From Pontederia crassipes (lineage: Eukaryota > Streptophyta > Magnoliopsida > Commelinales > Pontederiaceae): DNA of 64,000 nt. Below are positions 37,861-50,048 of the stretch, in pieces. A program made the translations under genes and the position numbers. The DNA lies in contig CM060194.1 of NCBI GenBank assembly GCA_030549335.1, positions 20,152,171-20,216,170 of the forward strand. The letters run 5' to 3'. Below the pieces are notes generated by a model. The model saw nothing but the letters and a program-made list of their open reading frames with translations. It did no database searches and had not been told where the DNA came from. Each line of letters opens with the position of its first letter. Position 1 is the first letter of the stretch.

Positions 37861-39697
37861 CATAATAGCTTCCTCTTGGCGACTTGCACTTCTTTCCCTC
37901 ACCATTGTCCTTGCCCAAGGGCTTTGGTGGTATGGCACTTGATTTGACATGAACGCCTTGGTAGTGGCGACTAGCGAGCGGAGGTTGGACAATCCTGTCA
38001 TTCCAACTCTTTCCTAGTCCAAAGTTTCAACCCCTTTGCTTGAAGAACACCAACGATGGGTCTTCATCCTCTTGGGAACACTGTAGGCGAAGCTCGGTGA
38101 TATCTTTCACGTCCTCCTTCAACATGCTCATCTGGCCGATACTGAACAAAGCGATTTTGACCTTCAGTCCCAACTTGTTAGGGCTTGCATAATTGATGAG
38201 CTGCCACTTCCTTTGTCCCATGTCTCAATGGGATCCATGTTTGCCACATTCCACATTGTCGCGATAGCAACGTCATCCTGAGTCTGCCACATCTTGCAGG
38301 GTTCTTGGGATAGGCCTTCTTCTGATATTGGGACCTCTTTTGAAGCTTAGGCAACAACTTTGAGTATGGACGGGACGAGATCTTTGTGCTCGTTCACGAA
38401 GAGGTTGTACCTTAGATGCTCGTCTGTCCGTAATTTGGACGAGGTAATGCCATTGTGCTTGTCGGCAGGGATCATGCGCCTTTGACATACTTGTCTACCG
38501 GCCGGCTGACCCTTGTAAAAGAATAACTGTTCCAGATCTTCAACGAACCTTGGGGTGCTCATGAAGACACTCTGCTCTGGCAAGCGGATTGTGGTTGGTG
38601 AACTCATGGCGTGATCTCCCAACATCACCTCCATCTCCATTCGAAGGGACAACATCGCCAGTGTGTCCTTCGAAACATTTGGATTGCGATCCTTGGAGGC
38701 CGCTTCGATTGCTCGAGGCGTTGTCCGAGAGGAAAGGGTACTCCTTCCTTCAGTTGGCGGCGGAACGCTTGACAGCAGTATGCCAAGGTTCGCCGAGGCT
38801 TGACGCTCAGACCATTTGCCAAATTGGTCATTGAATTGATGCGTCAATTTGCGTTGGCAGGTAGCAGGTTCGTCCCTGTCCTTAATAGATAACATCACGC
38901 CGCTTGCGGGGCGACACTTGACGAGGCAGGCAAGGCTGACAACTCGTCCCCAAGTGTTTGCAAGTAATCAACGCTTTGCTCCATCTATGAAAGTCATCGT
39001 GGCGTGGCAGGCGATGCTGCGACACGACAAAATGCTTGTGATTGATGCTCCTTAGCCGATAGGATGGTACTCTTTAGTCGAAAGGGACCATGAACCTTGA
39101 TGCTTAAACTTGATCCAACTTCTTCCGTGAAGCGATTGTGCACTTTACGTTGCATGAGTGGACATGCGATGCGATGTCACAAAATACCGAACAGTGCCAG
39201 GTCGTCATGATAGTGCATGACCGACAGTTCCTGAATATGACACGAGTCCTCCGAGTTACACAACGTTTGTGTATGCGACCCCTTGGTATGGGTAGCGCAA
39301 GACCATCATGCAGAGCACATGGCCACTCTTGATGTAGCGCGACACTTCAAGATTCTCGACAGTATACTTGGGATGGCTGATCTGTTCGAGTTAGCGACGC
39401 ATGATCATCCCGATTAGGCGGGGCGATCAATCCGCCATCATGATGCATGACGGACGTTCCTTGACACGACACAGGTGTATGAGAAACATGCTGCGGGACA
39501 CGACTGGGCGTGCGGCGAGAAAGCTTGCCATGCATTCCTCGTTGGCGTCCATGATCAAAGACCATGGTACCAGTGCACCTGAGTGTCATGAAATTTTTGA
39601 GCGGAAGCACTTTTTCTACATCAGGGCACGTTATGACGACACAAGCGAGTAATCGTCGCTGGGTAATCCGAGCAGGAAGAACTGCTCTGATACAATT

Positions 39698-40357
39698 TAT
39701 CACGGGGTCATTCTCGGACACTAGACCACGTGCGATGACTAGACGGATAGGCATCTAGCCAAGCTTATTTTGAGTTTGTAGCGGAAGTTTTATGTTCGAG
39801 ACGACTATGCCGAAAGTCGCTTTTATAGACATTCAATCACGGACATGATTAGAATGTTGGACTACTCGTCATGAGACCGTGTCATTAGCGCGTTGCGGCA
39901 CTAATGCAGGCGCTTGGGGCGCTTAAAGTCCGAAATGGCAGCCGAGGTACCACGAGACATGACGAAGGGACACCGATGTGGGTTGTCACCCCGCGCTCAA
40001 GACCATTACACTAGAATTAAAGGAAAGCTTACTTGTATTAAATATGATAAAATATAACATACAATTGGGCCTCGGAAGGCACAAATGATTGTACCGTAAG
40101 TATAGGAGTCTTATTCCATGCTGAAGATGCAAAAGTCGTACCCTACGGGTAACGTCACCTACTTGGTCATTCATAAAGACGGCCTTACAAGATAAATGCT
40201 CTAAGGGCGGATAACTTGATACTCCGTAATATTACGCAGCGCGGGGCGATTGCATGTGTTCCATGATTTCGACGTTGAGCGGCCTAGAGCTATAAGTTGA
40301 GCGACAGTGGTGCCGCGAGGCTTCACGCTTCGTGTCACGGGAAAATGCCCCGTGACA
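39698..40357 (-). repeat. Right LTR (5' LTR of the minus-strand element)
   Basis: Direct repeat partner of 36036-36704, with the same order of words throughout (cattctcggacactagacca near its left end, ccctacgggtaacgtcacct near 40141). It is followed on the minus strand by the primer-binding site. Confidence 0.85.
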
Positions 40358-40853
40358 TGTGGTCATGCATGAACAGCAATTAATAGCTTTAATTTTAAAG
40401 GCAAGCATGAACTCATATATGTGTATGGGTAAAATATACATAGATTAATAGATATATAGATACCTATACAGATATATCTAACATATATCTAGACATGAAA
40501 TTATGTGTTACTTCGTACACTATCAGGAAAAAAATAAGTGTAGAAATATATACTCCCAGCCTTTTGAACTAATTGTTTTTTTTTAATTATTTCTGGTTCA
40601 AACATTTATAATCATATTTTGAATCAAAATTATGACTACTTTTAGTTCGAACCATATGCGATGTATATGCCGGCTAAATACTTTATTTGTCGGTGTTCAG
40701 CAATCTAGGGGCCATATATCCTTATCTTCGGAGAGAGATCCAGCGGCGAAAAACCTCTTTAATTTAAATTAATGAATTTTAGATCTTTTGGTGGATCATT
40801 AAGAGATATTCCACTAGAGCTTGTGGAGATCATATGAATTTAGTAGCTCTTTT

Positions 40854-40907
<54 letters not shown>

Positions 40908-43058
40908 CGCACAAAACAGAAAGGCAATTGGCCAACCAAGAATTAATTCTTAACTAGTGAAAATTCTTGCGCGACTAAGAATAATATAATTTTTATAATA
41001 AAATCTCTTTAAAATTATCTAATTATTTTAATTTATAAAGTTTGTGGTTGATATCTTTTATAATTACTATTTACTCAAACATGACTGGAGAGAATCTCTT
41101 TGGTTATCCTCTACCTTGATCAAATCTCAATGATATCTTTCACTCCTGAGCACAAGGAATATTAGATCTCATGATTTTTATTCTATTTAAATTGACACAA
41201 TGATCAATCATCTACCTACCAGATCATAAAATAAACTTATTTAATAAAAGGAAAGAAAGTAGACAATCATATCAATAAGTAAGTACAACGAAGAAAAGCT
41301 CAAAAATTATTTTTAGTCAGGAATCTATTGAAGACATCAGCTTTGGAATGTTTTGAACATGCGGTAAGAGCTTCCATTGCATACCATGGCTCGTAAGTTT
41401 GTGTATATGAAACAATAAATAATAACATGGTTTCACTAAATAAACCAATTATATGAGAGGAAGAGCACTTGATAAGTTGGAGGAAGCCACCGACAGCACT
41501 TTTTGATAGCTTCATAATGGACAGAAAGAAGAGACAGTACTCAGTATTAATAGTAGTAATAATAACAATTAATATTTTTAGCTTATTATGATTTTGATTA
41601 GAGGGCAAGGCCTCACCGTCTTCACCGGATGATCCAACGACACCAGTGAATGCACAACAGATGTGATCCGCAATGTGTCGTCCTTGAATGGGTGTTAGTC
41701 CATGCCATGATCTTGACGCGGGAGGAGAGCAAGAATCATCTCCATGTCAAACGGCCAAAGTACGTAGTGGCAGACCGATTCCTCCTTGTATATATGCATA
41801 AAGCAGCAAGCAGGATTGATGACGAACTTTACCATGGAGTTCAGGCCGGCCGTGACAAGTGAACTGCGTCTCACCCATGATGATGGCCAAACCATTCCTC
41901 TTTGAGCTATTTAGGGATAGAGGAAGGTAATCTCATCAAGGCAATCCTCATGGGTGTGATGTTGTATGAGGCAACACCTCTCGAGAATCTCAACAGTTTT
42001 TTTTATTAATGCCTCTGCTTATCTATAATCCATTTATAACTATTTGGAGGTTGTCAGTTATTTTTCTCTTTTATATATAATAAAGAATGCAAATGACTGA
42101 TTTTGTAACCATAAAAAAGAAGATAGCAGAAAGATAGTGGATATTAAATTGACGATAGTGGCAAGGACACGATGGGGTAAGTTGATTAATTAATACACTG
42201 TGGCATCAAGTAGGACGGTAAATAGGCTATACATTTAGTAGTTTGTCGGTTCACGCAAAAAAATATATATGAAAAAAAGGAGGAAAAAGATAAACATGTA
42301 TAGAGGCATTAGAATGATTCTAATGTTTCAGCTTTATATATATATATAGATTAATGCTCTAGTGATCTATCCATCTATCTCTAATTAATGGATACTTGTT
42401 ACCAAGAGTCACACTGTTGGCTTGCTTAAGATGCCACTGTCAAAGTTCTTTCTTTTTTTTTTTTTCAAACATTTGGTTGATTCCAGCAGCCCCTTGAGTG
42501 AGCAATATATATAGCAATCATAGTTCACATTCTTCCACAAAAAGAAGCTACTTACCATAGGGGAAAAAACAATAGTGCAACAATCTGAAAGTTTAGAAAA
42601 ATAAATGAAAGAAAAGAGTCGTAATAAACCACACTAATGAATTTAAATAAAATAATTTAATTTTTATGAATGTAAAAATGTACTACATAAATTTCATAGA
42701 TAATTAATATGATGACTAAAGTTATGCTATGAAAATTTATTTAAAGACTCTAGACGTATTTGTTAGCTATCACACATGTTATCATCCTTAACTAACAATC
42801 ATCCGCAGGATCCAATCAATTCTTTCATAAGTTTTATATCCAATATGAAAAGAAATACATAGAATAAATCGTCCGTCATGAGTGATCAATGTGACGACTA
42901 TGGATCAAGATTCAAGAGTATCAATGTTTAATGATATGTTGTTGTTTTTTTCACTTTGTGTTCCTTTGCTTTCTTTACTTTTCACCATGGCACTATATTG
43001 ATTAATGTGATCATTGTGGACCTAGGGTATCAATGTTAAATATGATAGATTTCCTTAC
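40358..43058. other. Intergenic; unassigned coding-like patch near 41620-41900
   Basis: A long (TA)n microsatellite spans about 40856-40906. At 41620-41900 the base composition becomes more balanced and both strands are open for 66-70 codons (minus 41895-41695, plus 41650-41862). I recognise neither protein. This patch could be a later exon of the doubtful minus-strand gene whose first exon is at 43160-43059, but I found no splice frame that proves it. At about 42880-43070 there is a diverged tandem duplication of about 120 bases carrying ggaacacaa on the minus strand and tatcaatgtt on the plus strand. Confidence 0.4.
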
Positions 43059-43160
43059 CTTGTGTTCTTCACTTCTCTCCTTTAGCCTTCTGATCTTCTT
43101 TCTCTTAATGATCCCAAACCACATCCTTGCTCCTCCATTTGCTGCAACTCGAGCCTCCAT
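43059..43160 (-). CDS. Candidate first exon of an unrecognised gene
   Basis: On the minus strand a TATA box cctatataaaca (about 43240-43229) is followed some 70 bases later by an ATG at 43160. The exon encodes 34 residues starting MEARVAANGGARMWFGIIKR, then a basic stretch KKIRRLKERSEEHK, and ends in AAG with a consensus-like donor GTAAGG. TATA, spacing, start, open frame and donor agree, which is why I list it. I do not recognise the protein; a basic N-terminus of this sort is seen in several plant families. No convincing second exon was found downstream, where a tandem duplication and AT-rich sequence lie, so this could be a gene fragment. Confidence 0.3.
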
Positions 43161-43404
43161 GTCTAGGAACAAGAGAACGAGTGAGAGATACGAGTGATTA
43201 TTTATTTGGGAGAAAAAAAAAGAGATATGTTTATATAGGTAGGGAGAGATGAAAGGCCAGCTGATATTTGTTTCTCTAACCAGATTAGAGCTCTTTAGTG
43301 AATTATGGATTTATTTCCTGATTAGGAGTCTTTATGTGTGTGAGTTTTTCTTTTTTTTTAATTATTTTTATATTTATTATTATATATTATTTTTTATGTG
43401 AAAA

Positions 43405-43608
43405 TAGAATTCAATTCAGAGAGGGGTATAATTGACTTTTCACAAATGCAAAAAAATAAAAAATAACGAAGAAGTCGACGAAATTGAACAGAAGGATCAA
43501 ACTGAAAAAATTACGATAATTTAAGTACCCAAAAAATGAAGTTCGTAGTTTGAGGTTAGATGTGGTAAATCGCGATAGTTTAAGGATGATTAGAGGAAAT
43601 AATCCTTT
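43405..43608. mobile_element. Partial MITE of the AATTAATCC/AATAATCC family
   Basis: The segment carries the right-arm words of the family at 19508-19906 and 31205-32170: ttacgataatttaagtac, then aatcgcgatagtttaaggatg and the end gaaataatcc. The left arm is missing or too diverged to place. Confidence 0.45.
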
Positions 43609-44064
43609 CTTATTTTTATTTTGATTGGGTAACAGTATAATGTGTACTTGAAAATTGTAATGTATAACTATAAATAACATTAACTTAGGGCCAGATAGAT
43701 GATGAACATGCCCAGTTGCACTGAGTTGTCAGACTTTTCCCATTTCAGCAAAGGGATCCCCATCATTTAATAACCCTCTTTTTGTGCTCTGTACAGAGTA
43801 CAGAATACACACTAGAATTCTACAAAATACTACAGCAATGACAAAAGCTTTGACAAGAAAGAAAACCATGAGATAAATATCTTTCCATAACATATATACT
43901 GGCAGATTGGCCGTCCACTGATGATATGACTCCTAATTCTTCCATTCCATATAAACTTTGTTCACTTCTTCTAAGTAGTATGAACAAAAAGCATCCTTTT
44001 GTGCAGGAATACTTTTGTTCCAAACATCAGGATGTGCCAAGATGACATTCGCATAAAAGAACAA

Positions 44065-47000
44065 TCAAAGCAACTTCAAAATCAAACCTCCGTGAGATGA
44101 GAAGAATGGGGCGAGCACGAGTGACTCAACAGCCATGAGCTTCATCAGAATATTGAGAGATGGACCAGATGTGTCCCTAAGGAGGTCACCAGTTGTGTCC
44201 CCTATCGCGGAAGCTTTGTGAGGATCAGATTGCTTTGGTCCTAGTGATCTTGCATGTCGGGTAAAACCCGCCTTCGAAGAAAAAACATAAACTGGAATTA
44301 AGGCTTATGAGGAAACCGTTCCACAATAATATGCTCTTTTGCTCTTTATAACCACACAATGGGGATAACCCAAAATACTTACCAAAGAAGTCAGTCAAAA
44401 GAATGCACACATTGTCATCAATTGCAGTTTAACAACAAAAAAAAGGAATAATAAACAAGAGTTCTAGAACCTGGGATTTTGTCAATCACGATTTCCAAGT
44501 TCTACCATGTTGTAAAATAAAAAAGAAAACACAAAAAGAAAAGTGCTTGAGTCTGAGATTAGTTAATCAGGGATGTTGTACAATAATTGTTCAAATTGAC
44601 ACTACACTTACCTCTATGTATTTCTTTGCATTATCCCAGGCACCACCACTGTTGGAAGAGGAGAGAGCTACCTGCAGTAATATATTATAAAGAGTTTGCT
44701 ATGTCAAGTTAAGGCTAAAAGGTTCAAGAGTACTTCAAGTTGTCGTAATCAGGTAAAAAACAGTAAAAAGAGTTTCTAGCAGATATTGTAACGACCCGGA
44801 TCTTCAGAAAATAGATAAAGGATATTTATTTTTATTTAATGGATCTGAAAATCCCAATGTTAATATTTTGGAATTAAATAATTCTGAAATTGATGGAAAT
44901 TGTGAGATAAGATGGAGAAAGAAGATAGAATTTGAATAAAGATTGAATTATTATGGAGATAAGCATGGATTTAAAAGGTAAATTCGGATTTAAATAAATC
45001 TGAATAATTAAGAAGTGACTAGTCATTGATGAATGACCAAGATTGATTCTAAAAGAGTCTAAAGCCTAATAGAATTGATATCTCAAATCTGCACCCATAA
45101 ATAGGCATTAAAGGGTGGCTGAAAACCCCTTTTTCTGCCAAACAGAATTATGCCCACAAGCCCTCTTTTCCTCTCGTTTGCACACGAACTAAGGCACCTC
45201 CAAGAACGTGTGGCGGCTGGTTTCGAAGCCTGCACATAGGAGAAGAAGTTCCAGGTGGTGGCCGCGAGTTTCGGAGCGAGGACAGAGAGCAATTGCCGGC
45301 CAAAGTTCAGCGTTCGTGCAGATTTTCAGAGAAGGGAATCTAGTTGGTTTTTTTAGCCAACTTTAGGTACGTAGGAGGAATCCCTTGTCGGTTTTCCGCA
45401 ACATGGAACCCTATTCTCTTCTCCTTCATACTGAGAATTCATTGAAGTATCGTGTGCATAGTTTGGATATCGTAGGGCAAAGTTATGATGTTCAGAAAGT
45501 CGCGTCGGAACGCACTTCTCCGTCGGCGGCTCGGGTTCTGCTGGCCCGGATTTCGTTGAATCCGGACCGAGTCGGATCCGGAACCGGATCGGATTGTCCA
45601 ACCCGGCCCGGATTCCCATTGGCCCGACCCAGGTTCGGCTTCGGCTCGATTTGGACTCGGCGCGATTGGTTTGGAGGTGAATCGGCCGACCCGTCCCGGG
45701 TTCACCATACACCCGGCCCGGTTTTGCCCTGCCCGAGGTGATATTAACCGTTTTCGAACACGGCCCGGTTTTTACCCGACGCGGACCGGGTTCTGGGGAC
45801 AGAAAACGTAAATTGTGATATGTTAATCGAATAGTTACTATAATTGTTCTTGATTGTAGTGTTGGTAGATCTGACCTCATCAGATTTTTATTAGATTTGA
45901 TTTGAGATTATCTTCATCGTTACTATATCAGATCCTGTTATCCATCATGTTATTGATATAGTAGTTTTCCCCTGATTGGGTCCTTATCTAACCTAAAGTA
46001 AATTGTTAAAAATAGGTCTTTAGGTTAAACAAGATAAAAGATAAAAACTGCTGGGTCTCCATGTTCTCCGATTGTCCCTAAGCCCCTTGGGCCATTATTG
46101 TTATAGTATTGTATGGGGCCATTTGTGTACCTAGAGGTTTGAGACGTCATCCTTTAGGAAATTATGACTGTCCTGTGATGGGCCATGATCCCCCGCCATC
46201 ACGAAGTTATCGTTAGCGCTATTATTGGAGGGCGGCTTGCCGTGGTTTGATCTCTCAGTGGCCTACATGAAAGAGACATGGAGTTTCTTTTAAATTGAGC
46301 GCTCATTATTGAATTGGAACCGAATAGAATTGAATTGAATGGAATTGAACCTTGGTCATTCAGATTTTAGCGTTGATTGGCTTTGCCTCTACCAATAGAA
46401 TAGAAATTGGTAATTAACCGATGACCTCAAATATTGATAATAGAAAATTGTTAAATTGGATAGGAGCCATAGTGATCAGGCATAATTGATAATTGATATT
46501 GAATGATCCATTGATCTCTTACCTGATCTTCTTTATTGATTTATGCTCTTATTGATCTATTGTTTATTATTGAGCTCTTCCTATCATGTGCTCTATTGTT
46601 TATCTCTTTTTATCGATTATTGATATTTGAGCACTATTGATATTTTATTTATCATTATGGTTAGACCCTACGTACTGAGTATTTTTATACTCATGAATTT
46701 TTCCCTGCATCTGGATTCATGCAGGTGAGATGATAAAAGATGATGATACAGGTGGTCAGGCTCAGTGACAAAGATGTTGCACATGGTGTAGGATTTAGTC
46801 CTACAAGATTAGCTTTTCTTTTTCGCATATTTAGCATGGTGGAGTCATGGACATTTCCAGCTCCTTGTTGTTAGAGTTTTTTAGATATTGTCATTATCTA
46901 TTCCGCATTTTTAGAGTTTATTTTTCGCAAAATTTATTTACATAGAATTGTGTGACGTCTTTGGGACGACTCTAAGCACATGATAGTCACGTGAGTCTCG

Positions 47001-49923
47001 GGACGTTATAGATACCTTCCAGAAGTGTCAGCAATTGAACAAAATGTACCTGCACACCAGAAACCACTGAACCAGCAAGAAGACCAGCAAGCGTTTCCAC
47101 CCCAAGAAAAGTTCCAGCAAGCAGTGGACTAAGCATGACCAGTGCACCAGGTAGAATCATCTCCTTTAGAGAAGCACCTAAGGCGATCTTGACACGTTTT
47201 GAGTGGCCTGGCTTTGACCTTCCATTCATGACGTCAGGAATTATATCCACCTGTCTATGAATTTCTTCCACCAGGCTAAGAGATGCTCTATTGGCACTCT
47301 TCATGGTCATGGCAGAAAACCAATACGGTAGCATGGCACCAGTAATTAGTCCAAACAAAATCCTAGCATCCAGCAAGCTAATTTCCGTTAAACCAGCTCT
47401 GATCAGAAAGGTGCCAAACAGTGCAACAGACACAAGAGCCGCAGATCCAATGGCAAATCCCTAATATTCAGATAAAGAAAAACATGTTAGCTTGTGTAGT
47501 AACGAGAATTGAATACCTAACACCAACCATGTCTAGAAATAAGAAACATCTCAGAAGTTCTTGCTGAAAGCTTAACACATAGGATTAGAGGCAACCTAAC
47601 CATGCTATTATCGATTTTATTAAGGTATTTAGCTATGTTGTTAAAATGATATTATAGATCTCTTCACCTATCTCGTATGTGTTAATAAAATTAAGGACAC
47701 AGACATGGATCTAAGGAACCATTTCTTAGCATCCTTAAATAATTGAGATAAGTCTTCCACGAACCTTGCTGACAGCAGCCATTGAGTTACCAAAGCCATT
47801 TAGAGCATCTGCTCTCTTAGAGAGTCTGTGACCCATCCCAACCATCTTGGCAATTCCATGAGCATTGTCGCTTATGGGACAGTAAGTATAAATTGTAAGA
47901 GTAGTCCCAATTATACTAAGCATCCCCAAAGAAGCAATAGAAATTCCGTAAAAGGAAGCAAGGCCAAAGCTAATATAAATCACTGCAGCTATTGTAAATG
48001 TAGGAAAAATGACAGATTTGTATCCTAAAGCCAATCCAGAAATAATGTTGGCCCCTGAACCCATCGCGCATGAATCAGCAACATTTTGAACTGGTCTGCA
48101 AAATTGGACAAAGTTGTTGTCAAATGATCAGCAGGGCTTCTTTTTTGTTTCTGTGAAAGAATATGGACACAAATTTGAGTTTGCTCCATACTGAAAAAAG
48201 CAGTCAATAAAGCTCACCTATGAGCATTGCTTGTGTAATATTCAGTACTATATCTGATTACAACCCCAGCCCATAAGCCAATTGCAGCACAAAGGAATAG
48301 GTGCCTATATATATATATATATTACAACATTTACAGTCAGGTAGGCTAGCAGAAGCCTAGAAATGACTTGAAACGAACAGATGAATGCATACCAACTTTT
48401 AACTGACTTCTGATTTCCAAACGTGAAGAGGTTAAAATCGGCAGGCAGCACAGCAAAACTGATAATAGCAATGCCCAAAGTCATGAGGATTGCTGAGATC
48501 ACAATTTGATGTTTCAGTGAAGGTTGAATCATACTAATGCTATCGATTTCAGAAAAGTGACAAGCAAACAAACTAGTCACCAAACAAACAACAATGCCTA
48601 TTGAGCTTATAAACAGGGGAAATGCCATTGCTGAGAAGTCATGACAGATACCAAATGAAGATATTGAGGCAACATATAATGCTGTACAAGAGGATCCAGC
48701 ATAAGATCCGAAAACATCAGAACCCATTCCAATAATGTCTCCTGTGATGTCACCTACAACATCAGCAATAACCTGCATAGAAAAAAACACCCCCTAAAAA
48801 ATTTGCTGGCCAAATCCACCAATGTCTAGCAAAGTTTTGTCTGCTCTGCTAGAAGACTGAAACATCAGGTGAGTTGAGTTCAGAAAATTACTGCAGGTTT
48901 TCCAAGGTCACGTTCAGGAATACTCCTTTCCATCTTTCTGATAAAGTCGGAACCCACGTCTGTTGTTCTCATATATATCCCTCCTCCAACCCTTCCAAAA
49001 AGTGCCATAGAAGAAGCGCCAAGACTGTAACCCATGAGTGATTCACAGAGACCTTCCCAATCATCTCCAAAGTACAATTGAAAAGCTTTCAAACAAGTGT
49101 ACAAAGCCAAAAGACCAGTGGCAGCATTAAGGAAACTTATGGCAGCAGCAGACCTGAAAGCCACCACGAAAGCCTTACCAACGCTTTTTCCAGCTTCCAG
49201 AGCAATTCTTGAATTGGAAAATGTTGACACCATCATTCCGAGTAGACCACAAAGAAGCGAAGTCAGCACACCGAGCAAGAAAGCCACTGTGCTGAAAACA
49301 GCATTCGTGAGCGCCGGCTTACAGAGACTGCCTTTGCCATGTGCACAGGGCTTACTGTCAGCGCCAAAACCGTTCGCTGATCCAAGCAAGAAAAAGATGG
49401 CCGTGGCACAGATGACCATGAATATTCCGACATACTTGTACTCTGTAAAAAGAAACGACTTCGATCCTGAAACCAAGTCAGACAAGCACCGAGTTAGATA
49501 ACACGCAGAGGGAAAGGATAGCTATGCATCAACCTTCCAGTGGTATCCATGAAAGAATGAGATAACATCGAGGAAGCAAGATGCCAACTTCAGGGTATCA
49601 CTAATCAGAGCTTCAATATGAATAAAAATTTCATGACAAAAAAATTCTGAACTTTTTTAGCCGAAAAAGGAGCAAAACTTACCCGCGGCAACAGCCTTCT
49701 GTATCTCCGCACACTTGGCAACCACGTCCGAGCCACGAACTCCTTTCTCCCGGTCTCCTTCTCCTACTTCTCCTCCCGCGAGGGCGCTTGCAAGCGCGAC
49801 ATTCCCCGCTCTCGAGAGCTCGACTTTGGACACGATGAACCACTGCAAGAGTGCGAATCCAATCCCGGCGGCCGCCGAGATGGGTATCAGCATGCCAACC
49901 GTGGCGTCTCCTGTGGAGTGCAT
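44065..49923 (-). CDS. Type I membrane-bound H+-pyrophosphatase (vacuolar proton pump family), divergent paralogue
   Basis: Eight exons on the minus strand, 49923-49683, 49466-48892, 48772-48393, 48304-48218, 48095-47765, 47460-47050, 44671-44612 and 44271-44065, give 763 aa with all phases consistent. The family splits pyrophosphate to drive H+ into the vacuole. Landmarks: [103 protein letters not shown] and [20 protein letters not shown]. The blocks checked align to the mung bean enzyme with a constant offset of three. Substrate-binding Asp250, 254, 276, 280, 284, 720, 724 and 728 and Lys258 are kept. Two binding lysines are arginines (247, 727). The gate residues Arg239, Asp291 and Lys739 are kept, but the gate glutamate (Glu301 in mung bean) is Gly298. 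Type I is clear from AVP1-like sequence. The reading frame is whole, so it is probably a functional but modified paralogue. A 2.2-kb solo LTR occupies intron 6 and a foldback element begins 126 bases upstream of the ATG. Confidence 0.92.
44787..47010 (+). mobile_element. Ty3/gypsy solo LTR inside intron 6 of the pyrophosphatase gene
   Basis: The 2224-base segment starts TGTAACGACCCGG and ends CGGGACGTTATA, the inverted-end style of many plant Ty3/gypsy (Tekay/Del-type) LTRs. It is flanked by GATAT (44782-44786) and GATAC (47011-47015), a 5-base target duplication with one difference. A cataaatagg box near 45098, a ggcccgg-rich block at 45530-45800 and a ctacgtactgagtat..catgcaggtgaga end region near 46668-46735 are in LTR-like order. 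No internal domain is attached, so it is a solo LTR. Without it the intron would be about 150 bases, like its neighbours. Related older copies are at 26400-29450 and perhaps 7862-9420. Confidence 0.8.
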
Positions 49924-50048
49924 GATGCTTAAACTTCTCCGGTTGAAAGAAGAGGCTTGGGGCCGTTCGGAGAACTGCTCAAAGAGACGGGAGCAAGAAG
50001 CCAGACGCTGCCGCCTTTCTCTACTTTTATTTTTACATATTTTCTTCT

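Larger units (their letters stand above)
36036..40357 (-). mobile_element. LTR retrotransposon with two LTRs, non-autonomous-looking, 4.3 kb
   Basis: Two direct repeats bound the element: 36036-36704 (669 bases) and 39698-40357 (660 bases). The left copy has inverted ends TGTCACGAGG..CCTCGTGACA. In the first 160 bases the two LTRs differ at very roughly one base in ten, so the insertion is old. Read on the minus strand, the 5' LTR is followed at once by ATTGTATCAGAGC, a primer site of the initiator tRNA-Met type, and the other LTR is preceded by the purine tract tggtggggaagaa. So the element runs right to left. The 3-kb interior has a minus-strand frame of 183 codons (38898-38347) that is reminiscent of a gypsy gag but holds no protease, reverse transcriptase or integrase that I can see. 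It is broken, or always depended on a partner element. No convincing target duplication was found. Confidence 0.8.

Noticed and set aside
36031-40362. Target duplication of the 4.3-kb LTR element
   Set aside because: The flanking five bases, GCGTG and TGTGG, do not match well enough to claim one.
40856-40906. Long TATATA run as a promoter
   Set aside because: It is a plain (TA)n microsatellite without a gene downstream.
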